A program made the translations under genes and the position numbers. Of a DNA stretch of 64,000 nucleotides, positions 16,102 to 24,601 are shown in pieces. The notes below the pieces were generated by a model, which had not been told where the DNA came from, did not search any database, and worked only from the letters and a program-made list of their open reading frames with translations. The first letter of the stretch is position 1. Every line of letters starts with the position of its first letter. The stretch spans positions 62,001 through 126,000 of the forward strand of contig NZ_VSKS01000002.1 of NCBI RefSeq assembly GCF_008312835.1, read 5' to 3'. The stretch is from Streptomyces marokkonensis. GTDB lineage: Bacteria > Actinomycetota > Actinomycetes > Streptomycetales > Streptomycetaceae.

Positions 16102-17557
16102 CGAGGTACGCCTCCAGGCCGTGGCGGCCGCCCTCGCGGCCGAAGCCCGACTCCTTGTAGCCGCCGAACGGCGACGTCGGGTCGAACTTGTTGAACGTGT
16201 TGGACCAGATCACGCCCGCGCGGAGCTTGTTCGCGACCGCCAGGATGCGCGAACCCTTCTCCGTCCAGATGCCCGCCGACAGGCCGTACGGGGTGTTGTT
16301 GGCCTTGGCGACCGCCTCGTCGGGGGTACGGAAGGTCAGCACCGACAGCACCGGGCCGAAGATCTCGTCACGGGCGACCGTGTGCGCCTGGGTGACCTTC
16401 GTGAACAGCGTCGGCGCGAACCAGTAGCCGTTCTCCGGGAGTTCGCAGGCCGGGGACCAGCGCTCGGCGCCCTCCGCCTCGCCCCGGTCGGCCAGCGCGG
16501 TGATCCGGGCCAGCTGCTCGGCGGAGTTGATCGCGCCGATGTCGGTGTTCTTGTCCAGCGGGTCGCCGAGGCGGAGGGTGGTGAGGCGCCGCTTGAGGGA
16601 GTCGAGGAGTTCGTCGTGGATCGACTCCTGGACCAGGAGGCGGCTGCCCGCGCAGCAGACCTGGCCCTGGTTGAAGAAGATGCCGTTGACGATGCCCTCG
16701 ACGGCCTGGTCGATCGGGGCGTCGTCGAAGACGATGTTGGCGCCCTTGCCGCCCAGTTCGAGGGTGACCTTCTTGCGGGTGCCCGCGACCGTGCGCGCGA
16801 TCTGCTTGCCGACGGCGGTCGAACCGGTGAAGGCGACCTTGTTGACGTCCGGGTGGGCGATCAGCGCGGCTCCGGCGCGGCCGTCGCCGGTGAGGATGTT
16901 GACGACGCCCTTGGGCAGGCCCGCCTGACGGCAGATGTCCGCGAAGAACAGCGCGGAGAGCGGGGTCGTCTCGGCGGGCTTCAGGACGACCGTGTTGCCG
17001 GTCGCGAGCGCCGGGGCGATCTTCCACGCCAGCATCAGGAGCGGGAAGTTCCAGGGGATGACCTGGCCCGCCACACCGAGGGGGCACGGGTTCGCGCCGT
17101 AGCCGGCGTGGTCGAGCTTGTCCGCCCAGCCCGCGTAGTAGAAGAAGTGCGCGGCGACCAGGGGGAGGTCCGCGTCACGGGTCTCCTTGATCGGCTTGCC
17201 GTTGTCGAGGGTTTCCAGGACGGCGAGCTCGCGGCTGCGCTCCTGGATGATCCGGGCGATGCGGAACAGGTACTTCGCGCGCTCGGAGCCCGGAAGCGCC
17301 GACCACTTCTCGAACGCCTTGCGGGCGGCCTTCACCGCGCGGTCGACGTCCGCCTCCCCGGCCTCGGCGACCTCGGAGAGGACCTCCTCGGTGGAGGGGG
17401 AGACGGTCTTGAAGACCTTGCCGTCGGCGGCCTCGGTGAACTCGCCGTCGATGAACAGGCCGTACGACGGGGCGATGTCGACGACCGAGCGGGACTCGGG
17501 CGCCGGTGCGTACTCGAATGCGGATGACCGCTTGTCCATGGTCTTTTCCGTGGTCAT
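16094..17557 (-). CDS. NAD(P)-dependent aldehyde dehydrogenase
   Basis: A 487-residue cytoplasmic aldehyde dehydrogenase with all key features: PWNFP (168-172), the cofactor-binding KPAETTP (193-199), FTGSTAVGK (243-251), catalytic E267 in LELGGK, and nucleophile Cys in NQGQVCCAGS (301-302). It starts five bases after the deoC stop, so it is in the same operon. DeoC releases acetaldehyde from deoxyribose-5-phosphate; oxidation of that acetaldehyde is the most economical role here, but the substrate is inferred from context. Met7 is an alternative start. Confidence 0.93.
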   Translation of the reverse strand: MTTEKTMDKRSSAFEYAPAPESRSVVDIAPSYGLFIDGEFTEAADGKVFKTVSPSTEEVLSEVAEAGEADVDRAVKAARKAFEKWSALPGSERAKYLFRIARIIQERSRELAVLETLDNGKPIKETRDADLPLVAAHFFYYAGWADKLDHAGYGANPCPLGVAGQVIPWNFPLLMLAWKIAPALATGNTVVLKPAETTPLSALFFADICRQAGLPKGVVNILTGDGRAGAALIAHPDVNKVAFTGSTAVGKQIARTVAGTRKKVTLELGGKGANIVFDDAPIDQAVEGIVNGIFFNQGQVCCAGSRLLVQESIHDELLDSLKRRLTTLRLGDPLDKNTDIGAINSAEQLARITALADRGEAEGAERWSPACELPENGYWFAPTLFTKVTQAHTVARDEIFGPVLSVLTFRTPDEAVAKANNTPYGLSAGIWTEKGSRILAVANKLRAGVIWSNTFNKFDPTSPFGGYKESGFGREGGRHGLEAYLDV

Positions 17558-17562
17558 GGGGA

Positions 17563-18516
17563 TCAGTCCACCGTCACGTAGTCGGGGCCGGAGTAGCGGC
17601 CGGTGGCCAGCTTCTGGCGCTGCATCAGCAGGTCGTTCAGCAGCGAGGAGGCGCCGAAGCGGAACCAGTGGTTGTCCAGCCAGTCCTCGCCCACGGTCTC
17701 GTTGACCAGGACCAGGAACTTGATGGCGTCCTTCGACGTGCGGATGCCGCCGGCCGGCTTCACACCGACCTGGACGCCCGTCTGGGCGCGGAAGTCGCGG
17801 ACCGCCTCCAGCATGAGGAGGGTGTTCGCGGGGGTCGCGTTGACGGCGACCTTGCCGGTCGAGGTCTTGATGAAGTCGGCCCCGGCCAGCATGCCGAGCC
17901 AGCTCGCCCGGCGGATGTTGTCGTACGTCGAGAGCTCGCCGGTCTCGAAGATGACCTTGAGGCGGGCGTTCGTCCCGCAGGCCTCCTTCACGGCGGTGAT
18001 CTCGTCGTACACCTTCATGTAGTGCCCCGCGAGGAACGCCCCGCGGTCGATGACCATGTCGATCTCGTCCGCACCGGCGGCGACGGCCTCGCGGACGTCC
18101 GCCAGCTTGACGGCGATCGGGGCGCGGCCGGCCGGGAAGGCGGTGGCGACGGAGGCGACCTTGACGTCGGAGCCGGCGACGGCCTCCTTCGCCGTGGCCA
18201 CCATGTCGGGGTACACGCAGACCGCCGCCGTGGAGGGGGTGGTGCGGTCGGTCGGGTCGGGACGGACCGCCTTCGCGCCGAGTGCCCGGACCTTGCCCGG
18301 GGTGTCCGCGCCTTCCAGCGTCGTCAGGTCGACCATCGAGATGGCGAGGTCGATGGCGTACGCCTTCGCGGTCGTCTTGATCGAGCGGGTGCCGAGGGAA
18401 GCGGCACGCGCCTCCAGGCCGACCGCGTCGACGCCGGGCAGCCCGTGGAGGAAGCGGCGCAGTGTGCTGTCGGACGCGGTGACGTCGCTGAGAGCGTTCG
18501 GTGCAGTGGTGGGCAT
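17563..18516 (-). CDS. deoC: Deoxyribose-phosphate aldolase
   Basis: A 317-residue class I aldolase that splits 2-deoxy-D-ribose-5-phosphate into glyceraldehyde-3-phosphate and acetaldehyde. Motifs seen: VCVYPDMV, VATAFPAG, DEIDMVIDRGAFLAG, KVIFETGEL, the Schiff-base lysine in ADFIKTSTGK, and the phosphate-binding VGVKPAGGIR. It has the long form of the family (about 60 more residues than E. coli DeoC, mostly N-terminal). First gene of an operon with the two aldehyde dehydrogenases. The CTACGCGCGTAG palindrome lies 20 bp upstream of its ATG. Confidence 0.95.
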   Translation of the reverse strand: MPTTAPNALSDVTASDSTLRRFLHGLPGVDAVGLEARAASLGTRSIKTTAKAYAIDLAISMVDLTTLEGADTPGKVRALGAKAVRPDPTDRTTPSTAAVCVYPDMVATAKEAVAGSDVKVASVATAFPAGRAPIAVKLADVREAVAAGADEIDMVIDRGAFLAGHYMKVYDEITAVKEACGTNARLKVIFETGELSTYDNIRRASWLGMLAGADFIKTSTGKVAVNATPANTLLMLEAVRDFRAQTGVQVGVKPAGGIRTSKDAIKFLVLVNETVGEDWLDNHWFRFGASSLLNDLLMQRQKLATGRYSGPDYVTVD

Positions 18517-18535
18517 GGTCACCAGACGAGCATAT

Positions 18536-18547
18536 CTACGCGCGTAG
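18536..18547. promoter_or_regulatory. Nucleoside-regulon palindrome upstream of deoC
   Basis: A second exact copy of CTACGCGCGTAG, 20 bp upstream of the deoC start, flanked by TAT and CGG. Same relative position as at add and the purine phosphorylase. Confidence 0.75.
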
Positions 18548-18651
18548 CGGCTGTACAGCCCCGGGAGGCATCTCGTGGGCCCGCGGCCGCTCGCGGTGCG
18601 CGGTCTCCACCGCGTACGAGGTCTCCGGGGGCGTCGTGCAGAATCGGGAGC

Positions 18652-19374
18652 ATGACGACCCCCGAGCACCAGTCGCCTGACCCGGAGCCCTCGAAGCCCT
18701 CCGGGCCCGCGGCGCCCCAGTACCAGGACCGCATCTACCGCTCGCCCGCGGGCATCGTCGGCGGTGTGCTGCTGCTCGCCATCATCGGCTGGCTCGGCAT
18801 CGACGCCGTGGTCGCCGGAGAGGGCCGCACCCCCTGGCTCGCCCTCGCCACGATGCTCCTGCTCGTCCCGCTGGTCGTCGCCTACACCGTGCGCCCCGCC
18901 GTCTACGTGAACGACGACCGGCTGCGCGTCCGCAACCCGTTCCGCGTGATCGTGCTGCCCTGGGGGCAGGTCGCCTCGCTGCGGTCCGGGTTCTCCAACG
19001 AGGTCGTCGACGACTCCGGCACCAAGTACCAGCTGTGGGCCCTGCCGGTCTCCCTGCGGGCCCGCAGCAAGGCGGCCCGGCACGAGGCGCGGGTGGCGGC
19101 GCAGGCCGCTCGTGGTGACGGCGGGAGGGCCGGGGCCGGGGGCGGCAGCCGCGGGGGTCGCGGGGGCGGCCGCGGGTTCGGTCCCGGGGGCGTTCCCGCG
19201 GCGCCTCGGCAGGCCGAGAGCGACCGGGCCATGGCCGAGATGCGCGAGCTGCACGAGCGGCGGCAGGAGGCCGAGGCGGCGCAGGGCGAGGTGACCGTGC
19301 GATGGGCCTACGAGATCGCCGGGCCGGCCGTGGCCGGGGCTGTGTTGCTGGCGGTTCTGCTGGCCGTGGGGTGA
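18652..19374 (+). CDS. PH-domain membrane protein
   Basis: A 240-residue membrane protein. Two adjacent hydrophobic helices (about 36-55 and 64-81) precede a bacterial PH-like domain (VYVNDDRLRVRNPFRVIVLP, WGQVASLRSGF). A Gly/Arg/Ala-rich linker at about 150-185 leads into a charged helix (MAEMRELHERRQEAEAAQG) and a final hydrophobic helix at about 220-238. The ATG follows CGGGAG. The linker is low complexity and probably disordered. Actinobacterial PH-domain proteins of this type are widespread and uncharacterised. Confidence 0.8.
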   Translation: MTTPEHQSPDPEPSKPSGPAAPQYQDRIYRSPAGIVGGVLLLAIIGWLGIDAVVAGEGRTPWLALATMLLLVPLVVAYTVRPAVYVNDDRLRVRNPFRVIVLPWGQVASLRSGFSNEVVDDSGTKYQLWALPVSLRARSKAARHEARVAAQAARGDGGRAGAGGGSRGGRGGGRGFGPGGVPAAPRQAESDRAMAEMRELHERRQEAEAAQGEVTVRWAYEIAGPAVAGAVLLAVLLAVG

Positions 19375-19409
19375 GTGAGGCGGCGGGGGCCGGGTGACGC
19401 GGGAGTGGG

Positions 19410-19437
19410 CCACGCGGGGCGGGTGCGCCCCGCGTGG
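19410..19437. terminator. Terminator hairpin
   Basis: CCACGCGGGGC (19410-19420) and GCCCCGCGTGG (19427-19437) form an 11-bp perfect stem with a six-base loop, between the convergent PH-domain and phosphomutase genes. Confidence 0.85.
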
Positions 19438-19444
19438 GTTCTGC

Positions 19445-21079
19445 TCAGATGCCGGCTGCCTCGGACAGGTCCTGCTTGATCCTCCCGAGGAGCGCCGTCG
19501 CCCGCGTGCGGGCCTCGGGGAGGCCGGCCCTGGCCGCGACCGGGACCACCACCTCGAGGTAGCACTTCAGCTTCGGTTCCGTGCCGCTGGGGCGGACGAT
19601 GACCCGCGCGCCTTCCAGGGTGTAGCGGAGGCCGTCCGTGGGCGGGAGCTTCTCCGTGCCCTCGGTGAGGTCCTCGGCCCTGGTGACGCGCAGGCCGGCC
19701 AGCTCCGTGGGCGGCTGTTCGCGCAGGCGGCGCATCGCGGAGGCGATGAGGCCGAGGTCCTTCACCCGGACCGAGAGCTGGTCGGTGGCGTGCAGGCCGT
19801 GCTCCACGGCGAGGTCGTCGAGCAGGTCGAGGAGGGTACGGCCGTCCTCCTTGAGCTCGGAGGCCAGTTCCGTGAGGAGCAGCGCCGCCGTGATGCCGTC
19901 CTTGTCGCGTACGCCGTCCGGGTCGACGCAGTAGCCGAGGGCCTCCTCGTAGCCGTAGCGCAGGCCCTCGACCCTCGCGATCCACTTGAATCCGGTCAGG
20001 GTCTCCTCGTAGGGGAGGCCGGCCTTCTCGGCGATGCGGCCGAGGAGGCTCGACGACACGATCGACTCCGCGAACGTGCCGGTCGCTCCGCGGCGGACCA
20101 GGTGGGCGGCGAGCAGGGCGCCGACCTCGTCGCCGCGCAGCATGCGCCAGTCGGCACCGTCCCAGACGGCGGCGGCACAGCGGTCGGCGTCGGGGTCGTT
20201 GGCGATGACCAGGTCGGGGCCCGTCTCGCGGGCCTTCGCGAAGGCGAGGTCCATCGCGCCGGGTTCCTCCGGGTTGGGGAACGCGACGGTCGGGAACTCC
20301 GGGTCCGGGTCCGCCTGCTCGGTGACCAGGGCCGGGGCGGGGAAGCCGGCCCGTTCGAAGGCGGCGAGGAGGGTGTCCTTGCCGACGCCGTGCATGGCCG
20401 TGTAGACGGTGCGGGCCGTGCGGGGGGAGTTCTCCGCCAGGACGTGCGTGGTGCGGGCGAGGTAGGCGTCCAGGACGGTGTCGTCGAGGGTCTCCCAGCC
20501 TTCCGTGGGGCGGGGGACCGTGGTGAGCGAGGCCACGGCGTCGATCTCGGCGGCGATCTCCGCGTCGGCCGGGGGGACGATCTGTGAGCCGTCGCCGAGG
20601 TACACCTTGTAGCCGTTGTCGCGGGGCGGGTTGTGGCTGGCGGTGACCTCCACGCCGGCGACCGCGCCGAGGTGCCTTATGGCGAAGGCGAGGACGGGGG
20701 TGGGGAGGGGGCGGTTCAGTACGGCCGCCCTGAGGCCGGCGCCGGTCATGACGGCGGCGGTGTCCTGCGCGAACGTCTGCGACTTGTGGCGGGCGTCGTA
20801 GCCGATGACGACGAGGCCGTCGGTGTGGCCCTGCTTCTTGAGGTACGCGGCGAGGCCGGCGGCGGCGCGGATGACCACGGAGCGGTTCATGCGCAGGGGG
20901 CCGGCGCCGAGTTCGCCGCGGAGGCCGGCGGTGCCGAACTGGAGGGTGCCGCTGAAGCGTGCGGTGAGCTCGGCGTGGTCGCCGGCGTCGATGAGGCGGG
21001 CGAGTTCCTCGCGGGTGTCCGGGTCGGGGTCCTCGGCGAGCCACGCCTGGGCCTGTGCGATGAGGGCGTCGTCTTGCAC
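19445..21079 (-). CDS. Phospho-sugar mutase, probably phosphopentomutase (PGM2-like)
   Basis: A 544-residue alpha-D-phosphohexomutase-superfamily enzyme. Visible are FGTAGLRGELGAGPLRMN near the N-terminus, the catalytic serine loop VEVTASHNPPRDNGYKVY, the metal-binding DPDADRC, the sugar-specificity loop FKWIARVE...GYEEALGYCV, and the phosphate-binding RPSGTEPKLKCY. The extra N-terminal helix and GYEEALGY loop match the PGM2/phosphopentomutase branch rather than PMM. In context, converting (deoxy)ribose-1-phosphate to the 5-phosphate would link the phosphorylases to DeoC. Annotators often call it phosphomannomutase. GTG start; same strand as the purine phosphorylase, 514 bp downstream of it. 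Confidence 0.9.
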   Translation of the reverse strand: MQDDALIAQAQAWLAEDPDPDTREELARLIDAGDHAELTARFSGTLQFGTAGLRGELGAGPLRMNRSVVIRAAAGLAAYLKKQGHTDGLVVIGYDARHKSQTFAQDTAAVMTGAGLRAAVLNRPLPTPVLAFAIRHLGAVAGVEVTASHNPPRDNGYKVYLGDGSQIVPPADAEIAAEIDAVASLTTVPRPTEGWETLDDTVLDAYLARTTHVLAENSPRTARTVYTAMHGVGKDTLLAAFERAGFPAPALVTEQADPDPEFPTVAFPNPEEPGAMDLAFAKARETGPDLVIANDPDADRCAAAVWDGADWRMLRGDEVGALLAAHLVRRGATGTFAESIVSSSLLGRIAEKAGLPYEETLTGFKWIARVEGLRYGYEEALGYCVDPDGVRDKDGITAALLLTELASELKEDGRTLLDLLDDLAVEHGLHATDQLSVRVKDLGLIASAMRRLREQPPTELAGLRVTRAEDLTEGTEKLPPTDGLRYTLEGARVIVRPSGTEPKLKCYLEVVVPVAARAGLPEARTRATALLGRIKQDLSEAAGI

Positions 21080-21099
21080 GGTCGGTCAGCCTCTCGTTG

Positions 21100-21560
21100 A
21101 GTCGGGTGGGGGTCGTATGCCTGCGGCGCAGCGGTCTGTGGGGTGGGGTGCGCGTAGCGCCCGGGGGTGGTGGGTGGGTCGGGGCCGGGTCGGGGGTGTC
21201 CGTCCTCGGACTGGCGCGACTGCGTTTGCTGAAGAGGCGGGGGCGCGGACGCGCCAGCCACTGCGGGCGGACACCCCCGCCCCGTCCCCTTTCCGCCGTA
21301 CGCGCCCGCGCCACGCCCACCACCACACATGCCACACACCACGCGCGGCTGCCGGTCGCCACACGTGCGGATGCCGGTCGCCATGCGCGCGGCTGCCGGT
21401 AGCCACACGTGCGGATGCCGGTGGCCACGCACGCCACGCGCTGCACGCGCCTGGCCGGTCGCCATGTGCCGCGGCACGGGTGGGCGCGACGGCACCCACG
21501 CCGGGTGCCCGGGGTGCCGGGCGGGCGGATGCGGTCCCCGGCCGGCAACGGCACCGGTAC
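21100..21560. repeat. Composite intergenic repeat, copy 1 (plus orientation)
   Basis: This element fills the 514-bp gap between the phosphomutase and purine phosphorylase genes. From ATGCCTGCGGCGCAGC near 21117 it matches the start of the element at 32545, and the segment GGGTGGGTCGGGGCCGGGTC with the following GTCCTCGGACTGGCGCGAC is shared with copies 2 and 3. The end, near GCACGGGTGGGCGCGACGGC (21475-21493), is also shared. The middle carries its own 22-bp tandem array. No gene or promoter is evident. Confidence 0.8.
21345..21432. repeat. 22-bp tandem array, four units
   Basis: Four consecutive 22-base units begin GCGG(C/A)TGCCGGT(C/A/G)GCCA. Units 1 and 3 are nearly identical (GCGGCTGCCGGT...ACACGT), and units 2 and 4 share GCGGATGCCGGT, so a 44-bp duplication is likely. 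It lies inside composite repeat copy 1. Confidence 0.85.
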
Positions 21561-21593
21561 GGGTGGGACAGCCGTCCACGTTCGGCTGGCCGC

Positions 21594-22418
21594 CTAGAGG
21601 CGACCGAGCACCCGCGCCAGCAGCGAACCCATCCGCGTAGCGGAGTCACGGCCCGCCTGGAGGACTTCCTCGTGGTTGAGCGGCTCGCCCGTCATGCCCG
21701 CGGCGAGGTTCGTGACCAGCGAGATCCCCAGCACCTCGGCTCCCGCCTCCCGCGCGGCGATCGCCTCGAGAACCGTCGACATGCCGACCAGGTCCGCCCC
21801 GATCACCCGAGCCATCCGGATCTCCGCCGGAGTCTCGTAGTGCGGCCCGGGGAACTGCGCGTAGACGCCCTCCTCCAGGCTCGCGTCGATCTCCTTGCAC
21901 AGCGCCCGCAGACGCGGCGAGTAGAGGTCGGTGAGGTCGACGAAGTTGGCGCCGACGATCGGCGACGTGGCCGTGAGGTTGATGTGGTCGCTGATCAGGA
22001 CCGGCTGCCCGGGGCGCATGCCCTCGCGCAGGCCGCCGCAGCCGTTGGTCAGGACGATGGTCTTGGCGCCCGCGGCCACCGCCGTACGGACGCCGTGGGC
22101 GACGGCCGCGACACCCCGGCCCTCGTAGTAGTGCGTACGGCCCAGGAAGACCAGGGCGCGCTTCGCGCCGACGCGGTACGAGCGGATCTTGCCTCCGTGG
22201 CCCTCGACCGCCGGCGGCGGGAAGCCGGGCAGCTCGGTGACCTGGAACTCGGCCTCGGGGGTGCCGAGGGCGTCCACGGCCGGGGCCCAGCCGGAGCCCA
22301 TCACGAGGGCGACGTCGTGGGTCTCGGCGCCCGTGAGTTCGCGCAGGCGCACGGCTGCGGCGTCGGCTGCGGCGTACGGGTCGCCCTGGATGTCGTCCGG
22401 AAGAAGAGAAGCGTTCAC
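21594..22418 (-). CDS. Purine nucleoside phosphorylase (trimeric PNP/MTAP family)
   Basis: A 274-residue enzyme that phosphorolyses inosine, guanosine and their deoxy forms to the base and (deoxy)ribose-1-phosphate. Motifs: phosphate-binding [18 protein letters not shown] (the H-Y-E-G element), [14 protein letters not shown], the substrate loop [16 protein letters not shown] and [10 protein letters not shown]. Length and motifs fit the trimeric class (PunA type) rather than E. coli DeoD. I chose the GTG at 22418; the palindrome CTACGCGCGTAG is 26 bp upstream. The product of adenosine deaminase at 7.1 kb is its substrate. Confidence 0.93.
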   Translation of the reverse strand: MNASLLPDDIQGDPYAAADAAAVRLRELTGAETHDVALVMGSGWAPAVDALGTPEAEFQVTELPGFPPPAVEGHGGKIRSYRVGAKRALVFLGRTHYYEGRGVAAVAHGVRTAVAAGAKTIVLTNGCGGLREGMRPGQPVLISDHINLTATSPIVGANFVDLTDLYSPRLRALCKEIDASLEEGVYAQFPGPHYETPAEIRMARVIGADLVGMSTVLEAIAAREAGAEVLGISLVTNLAAGMTGEPLNHEEVLQAGRDSATRMGSLLARVLGRL

Positions 22419-22443
22419 GCCGTTGAGGGTAGCCGGTCTTCGC

Positions 22444-22455
22444 CTACGCGCGTAG
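22444..22455. promoter_or_regulatory. Nucleoside-regulon palindrome upstream of the purine phosphorylase
   Basis: Third exact copy of CTACGCGCGTAG, 26 bp upstream of the GTG start. A flanking GCC on one side and ATG on the other differ from the other two copies, so the conserved core is the 12-bp dyad. Confidence 0.75.
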
Positions 22456-22510
22456 ATGTCTGAGGGGACGGGATGGCGATCGTTGTCTTGTCGTTTCCGG
22501 CGGGGTGCCC

Positions 22511-22951
22511 TCAGCAGGGGCGTTTGCGCAGCTCCATCACGTAGTCGTGGGGCGCGCCCGCGGACTCGGCGGCGTCGGCGATTTCGCCCAGGTAGCGGGC
22601 CGAGGGGAGGCCGCCCTCGTAGCTGTTCAGGACGTACGTCCAGGCGGGCTCCTCGCCGTCCAGGGTGTGGGCGCGGACCCGCGTGCGCCGGTAGAGGTCC
22701 AGGCCGCCCGCCCCTTCCCAGCGGTCGAGGGACTCCTCGTCCATCGGGGCGATGTCGTAGAGGGACACGAAGACCTGGGAGATCGGGTCCTCGACGAGGG
22801 TCGCGAGCGCGCCCTCCCAGCCCATGTGCTCGCCCCCGAACGTCAGCCGCCACCCGTTCAGCCAGCCGGTGGCGCGCAGCGGCGAGTGCGGTGCGCGGCG
22901 GGACATCAGCCGCGCGTCGAGGTTGCCGGCGTACGCGGCGTAGAGCGACAT
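22511..22951 (-). CDS. Gamma-glutamylcyclotransferase-fold protein
   Basis: A 146-residue protein of the GGCT/AIG2-like fold. The N-terminal [16 protein letters not shown] corresponds to the family YGSN(L/M) loop, with YAGNL here, followed by [18 protein letters not shown] and the conserved acidic residue region [13 protein letters not shown]. Members cyclise gamma-glutamyl amines or peptides; the substrate is not predictable. The stop codon is 60 bases after the palindrome upstream of the purine phosphorylase, and the genes are on the same strand. Divergent from the LpdA-like flavoprotein. Confidence 0.82.
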   Translation of the reverse strand: MSLYAAYAGNLDARLMSRRAPHSPLRATGWLNGWRLTFGGEHMGWEGALATLVEDPISQVFVSLYDIAPMDEESLDRWEGAGGLDLYRRTRVRAHTLDGEEPAWTYVLNSYEGGLPSARYLGEIADAAESAGAPHDYVMELRKRPC

Positions 22952-23048
22952 GGGGGAAGGGTACGGCAGCCGGAACGTGCGCCCCTCCGGTAACAGCGGG
23001 GCCACGGCCCGGCCCCCCGGGCGGTCGCACGGTGAAGTGTGCGGGACA

Positions 23049-24497
23049 ATGGAGTACGTGACTCGGATCGTGATCATCGGTGGCGGACCCGGCGGATACG
23101 AAGCGGCGCTGGTCGCCGCGCAGCTCGGCGCGGAGGTGACCGTCGTCGACTGCGACGGCCTGGGCGGGGCGTCGGTGCTGACCGACTGCGTGCCGTCCAA
23201 GACCCTGATCGCCACGGCCGAGGTGATGACCACCTTCGACTCGTCGTACGAGGAACTGGGGATCATCGTCGCCGACGACACCCCGCCCCTGGAGCAGGCC
23301 GCCCGGGTGGTCGGCGTGGACCTGGGGAAGGTCAACCGGCGTGTGAAGCGCCTCGCCCTCGCCCAGTCGCACGACATCACCGCCTCGGTGACCCGGGCCG
23401 GCGCGCGGGTGCTCCGCGGGCGCGGCCGGCTGGAGGGCATGCAGGCGCTCGACGGGTCGCGCAAGGTCGTGGTCCGCGCCGCCGACGGGAGCGAGGAGAC
23501 GCTCACCGCGGACGCCGTGCTCATCGCGACCGGCGGCCACCCGCGCGAACTCCCGGATGCCCGGCCGGACGGCGAGCGGATCCTGAACTGGACCCAGGTG
23601 TACGACCTGAACGAGCTCCCCGAGGAGCTCATCGTGGTCGGATCGGGTGTCACGGGCGCCGAGTTCGCCGGTGCCTACCAGGCCCTGGGATCCAAGGTGA
23701 CGCTCGTGTCCTCGCGCGACCGGGTGCTGCCGGGCGAGGACCCGGACGCGGCCGCCGTGCTGGAGGACGTCTTCCGCCGCCGCGGCATGAACGTCATGGC
23801 GCGCTCCCGAGCCCAGTCCGCGAAGCGGGTCGGGGACCGGGTCGAGGTGACCCTCGACGACGGGCGGGTCATCACCGGGTCGCACTGTCTGATGGCCGTG
23901 GGCGCCATCCCGAACTCCGCGGGCATGGGCCTGGACGAGGCAGGGGTCAGGCTCCGGGAGTCGGGCCACATCTGGACCGACAAGGTCTCGCGGACCACGG
24001 CCCCCGGCGTGTACGCCGCCGGTGACGTGACGGGCGTCTTCGCGCTCGCCTCGGTGGCGGCGATGCAGGGCCGCATCGCCATGTACCACTTCCTGGGCGA
24101 CGCGGTGGCACCGCTGAACCTCAAGACCGTCTCGTCGAACGTCTTCACCGACCCCGAGATCGCCACCGTCGGCTACTCCCAGGCCGATGTCGACGGCGGC
24201 AAGATCGACGCACGGGTGGTGAAGCTGCCGCTGCTGCGCAACCCGCGCGCGAAGATGCAGGGCATCCGCGACGGTTTCGTCAAGATCTTCTGCCGGCCGG
24301 GCACCGGCATCGTGGTCGGCGGTGTGGTCGTGGCGCCGCGCGCGTCGGAACTCATCCACCCCATCTCGATCGCGGTCGACAACAATCTGACCGTCGAGCA
24401 GATCGCCAACGCCTTCACGGTGTACCCCTCGCTGTCGGGCTCGATCGCCGAGGTGGCACGGCAGTTGCACACGCGGAAGGCAGGCGCGGAGGCCTGA
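23049..24497 (+). CDS. LpdA-like NAD(P)H-quinone dehydrogenase
   Basis: A 482-residue FAD-dependent oxidoreductase of the two-dinucleotide-binding fold: FAD motif [14 protein letters not shown] (7-20), NAD(P) motif [15 protein letters not shown] near 200, second FAD motif [11 protein letters not shown] near 320, and a dimerisation domain. It is not a true lipoamide dehydrogenase. The CxxxxC centre is degraded to [13 protein letters not shown], with only one Cys, and the C-terminal His-Glu pair is replaced (VYPSLSGS). That pattern matches mycobacterial LpdA (Rv3303c), a quinone reductase. A GTG at 23058 (VTRIVII) is an alternative start. The DeoR gene follows on the same strand. Confidence 0.88.
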   Translation: MEYVTRIVIIGGGPGGYEAALVAAQLGAEVTVVDCDGLGGASVLTDCVPSKTLIATAEVMTTFDSSYEELGIIVADDTPPLEQAARVVGVDLGKVNRRVKRLALAQSHDITASVTRAGARVLRGRGRLEGMQALDGSRKVVVRAADGSEETLTADAVLIATGGHPRELPDARPDGERILNWTQVYDLNELPEELIVVGSGVTGAEFAGAYQALGSKVTLVSSRDRVLPGEDPDAAAVLEDVFRRRGMNVMARSRAQSAKRVGDRVEVTLDDGRVITGSHCLMAVGAIPNSAGMGLDEAGVRLRESGHIWTDKVSRTTAPGVYAAGDVTGVFALASVAAMQGRIAMYHFLGDAVAPLNLKTVSSNVFTDPEIATVGYSQADVDGGKIDARVVKLPLLRNPRAKMQGIRDGFVKIFCRPGTGIVVGGVVVAPRASELIHPISIAVDNNLTVEQIANAFTVYPSLSGSIAEVARQLHTRKAGAEA

Positions 24498-24512
24498 CGG
24501 CCCCAGGTCCTA

Positions 24513-24524
24513 TACCACTTGGTA
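24513..24524. promoter_or_regulatory. Dyad TACCACTTGGTA between the flavoprotein and deoR-type genes
   Basis: TACCA and TGGTA are exact inverted arms around CT, in an A/T-richer stretch 16 bases after the flavoprotein stop. It could be an operator of the following regulator gene or part of its promoter. Evidence is by eye only. Confidence 0.4.
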
Positions 24525-24550
24525 AGGGGCTGTGCGAACAACTTCTGCTA

Positions 24551-24569
24551 TTCAGCGCAAACTGCTGAA
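24551..24569. promoter_or_regulatory. Inverted repeat TTCAGC-N7-GCTGAA upstream of the DeoR gene
   Basis: Six-base perfect arms separated by seven bases, ending 32 bp before the GTG start of the DeoR-family gene. A likely autoregulatory operator. Confidence 0.5.
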
Positions 24570-24601
24570 ACCAGACGGTCGCTGGCGTTACTGTCAGTTT
24601 C

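Noticed and set aside
15211-17557. Frameshifted single aldehyde dehydrogenase split in two
   Set aside because: The upstream gene is already full length with all catalytic residues, and the second protein starts again at the N-terminal domain, so these are two genes, not fragments of one.
21345-21432. Possible CRISPR array
   Set aside because: The four units are contiguous with no unique spacers, and no cas gene is near; it is a simple tandem repeat.
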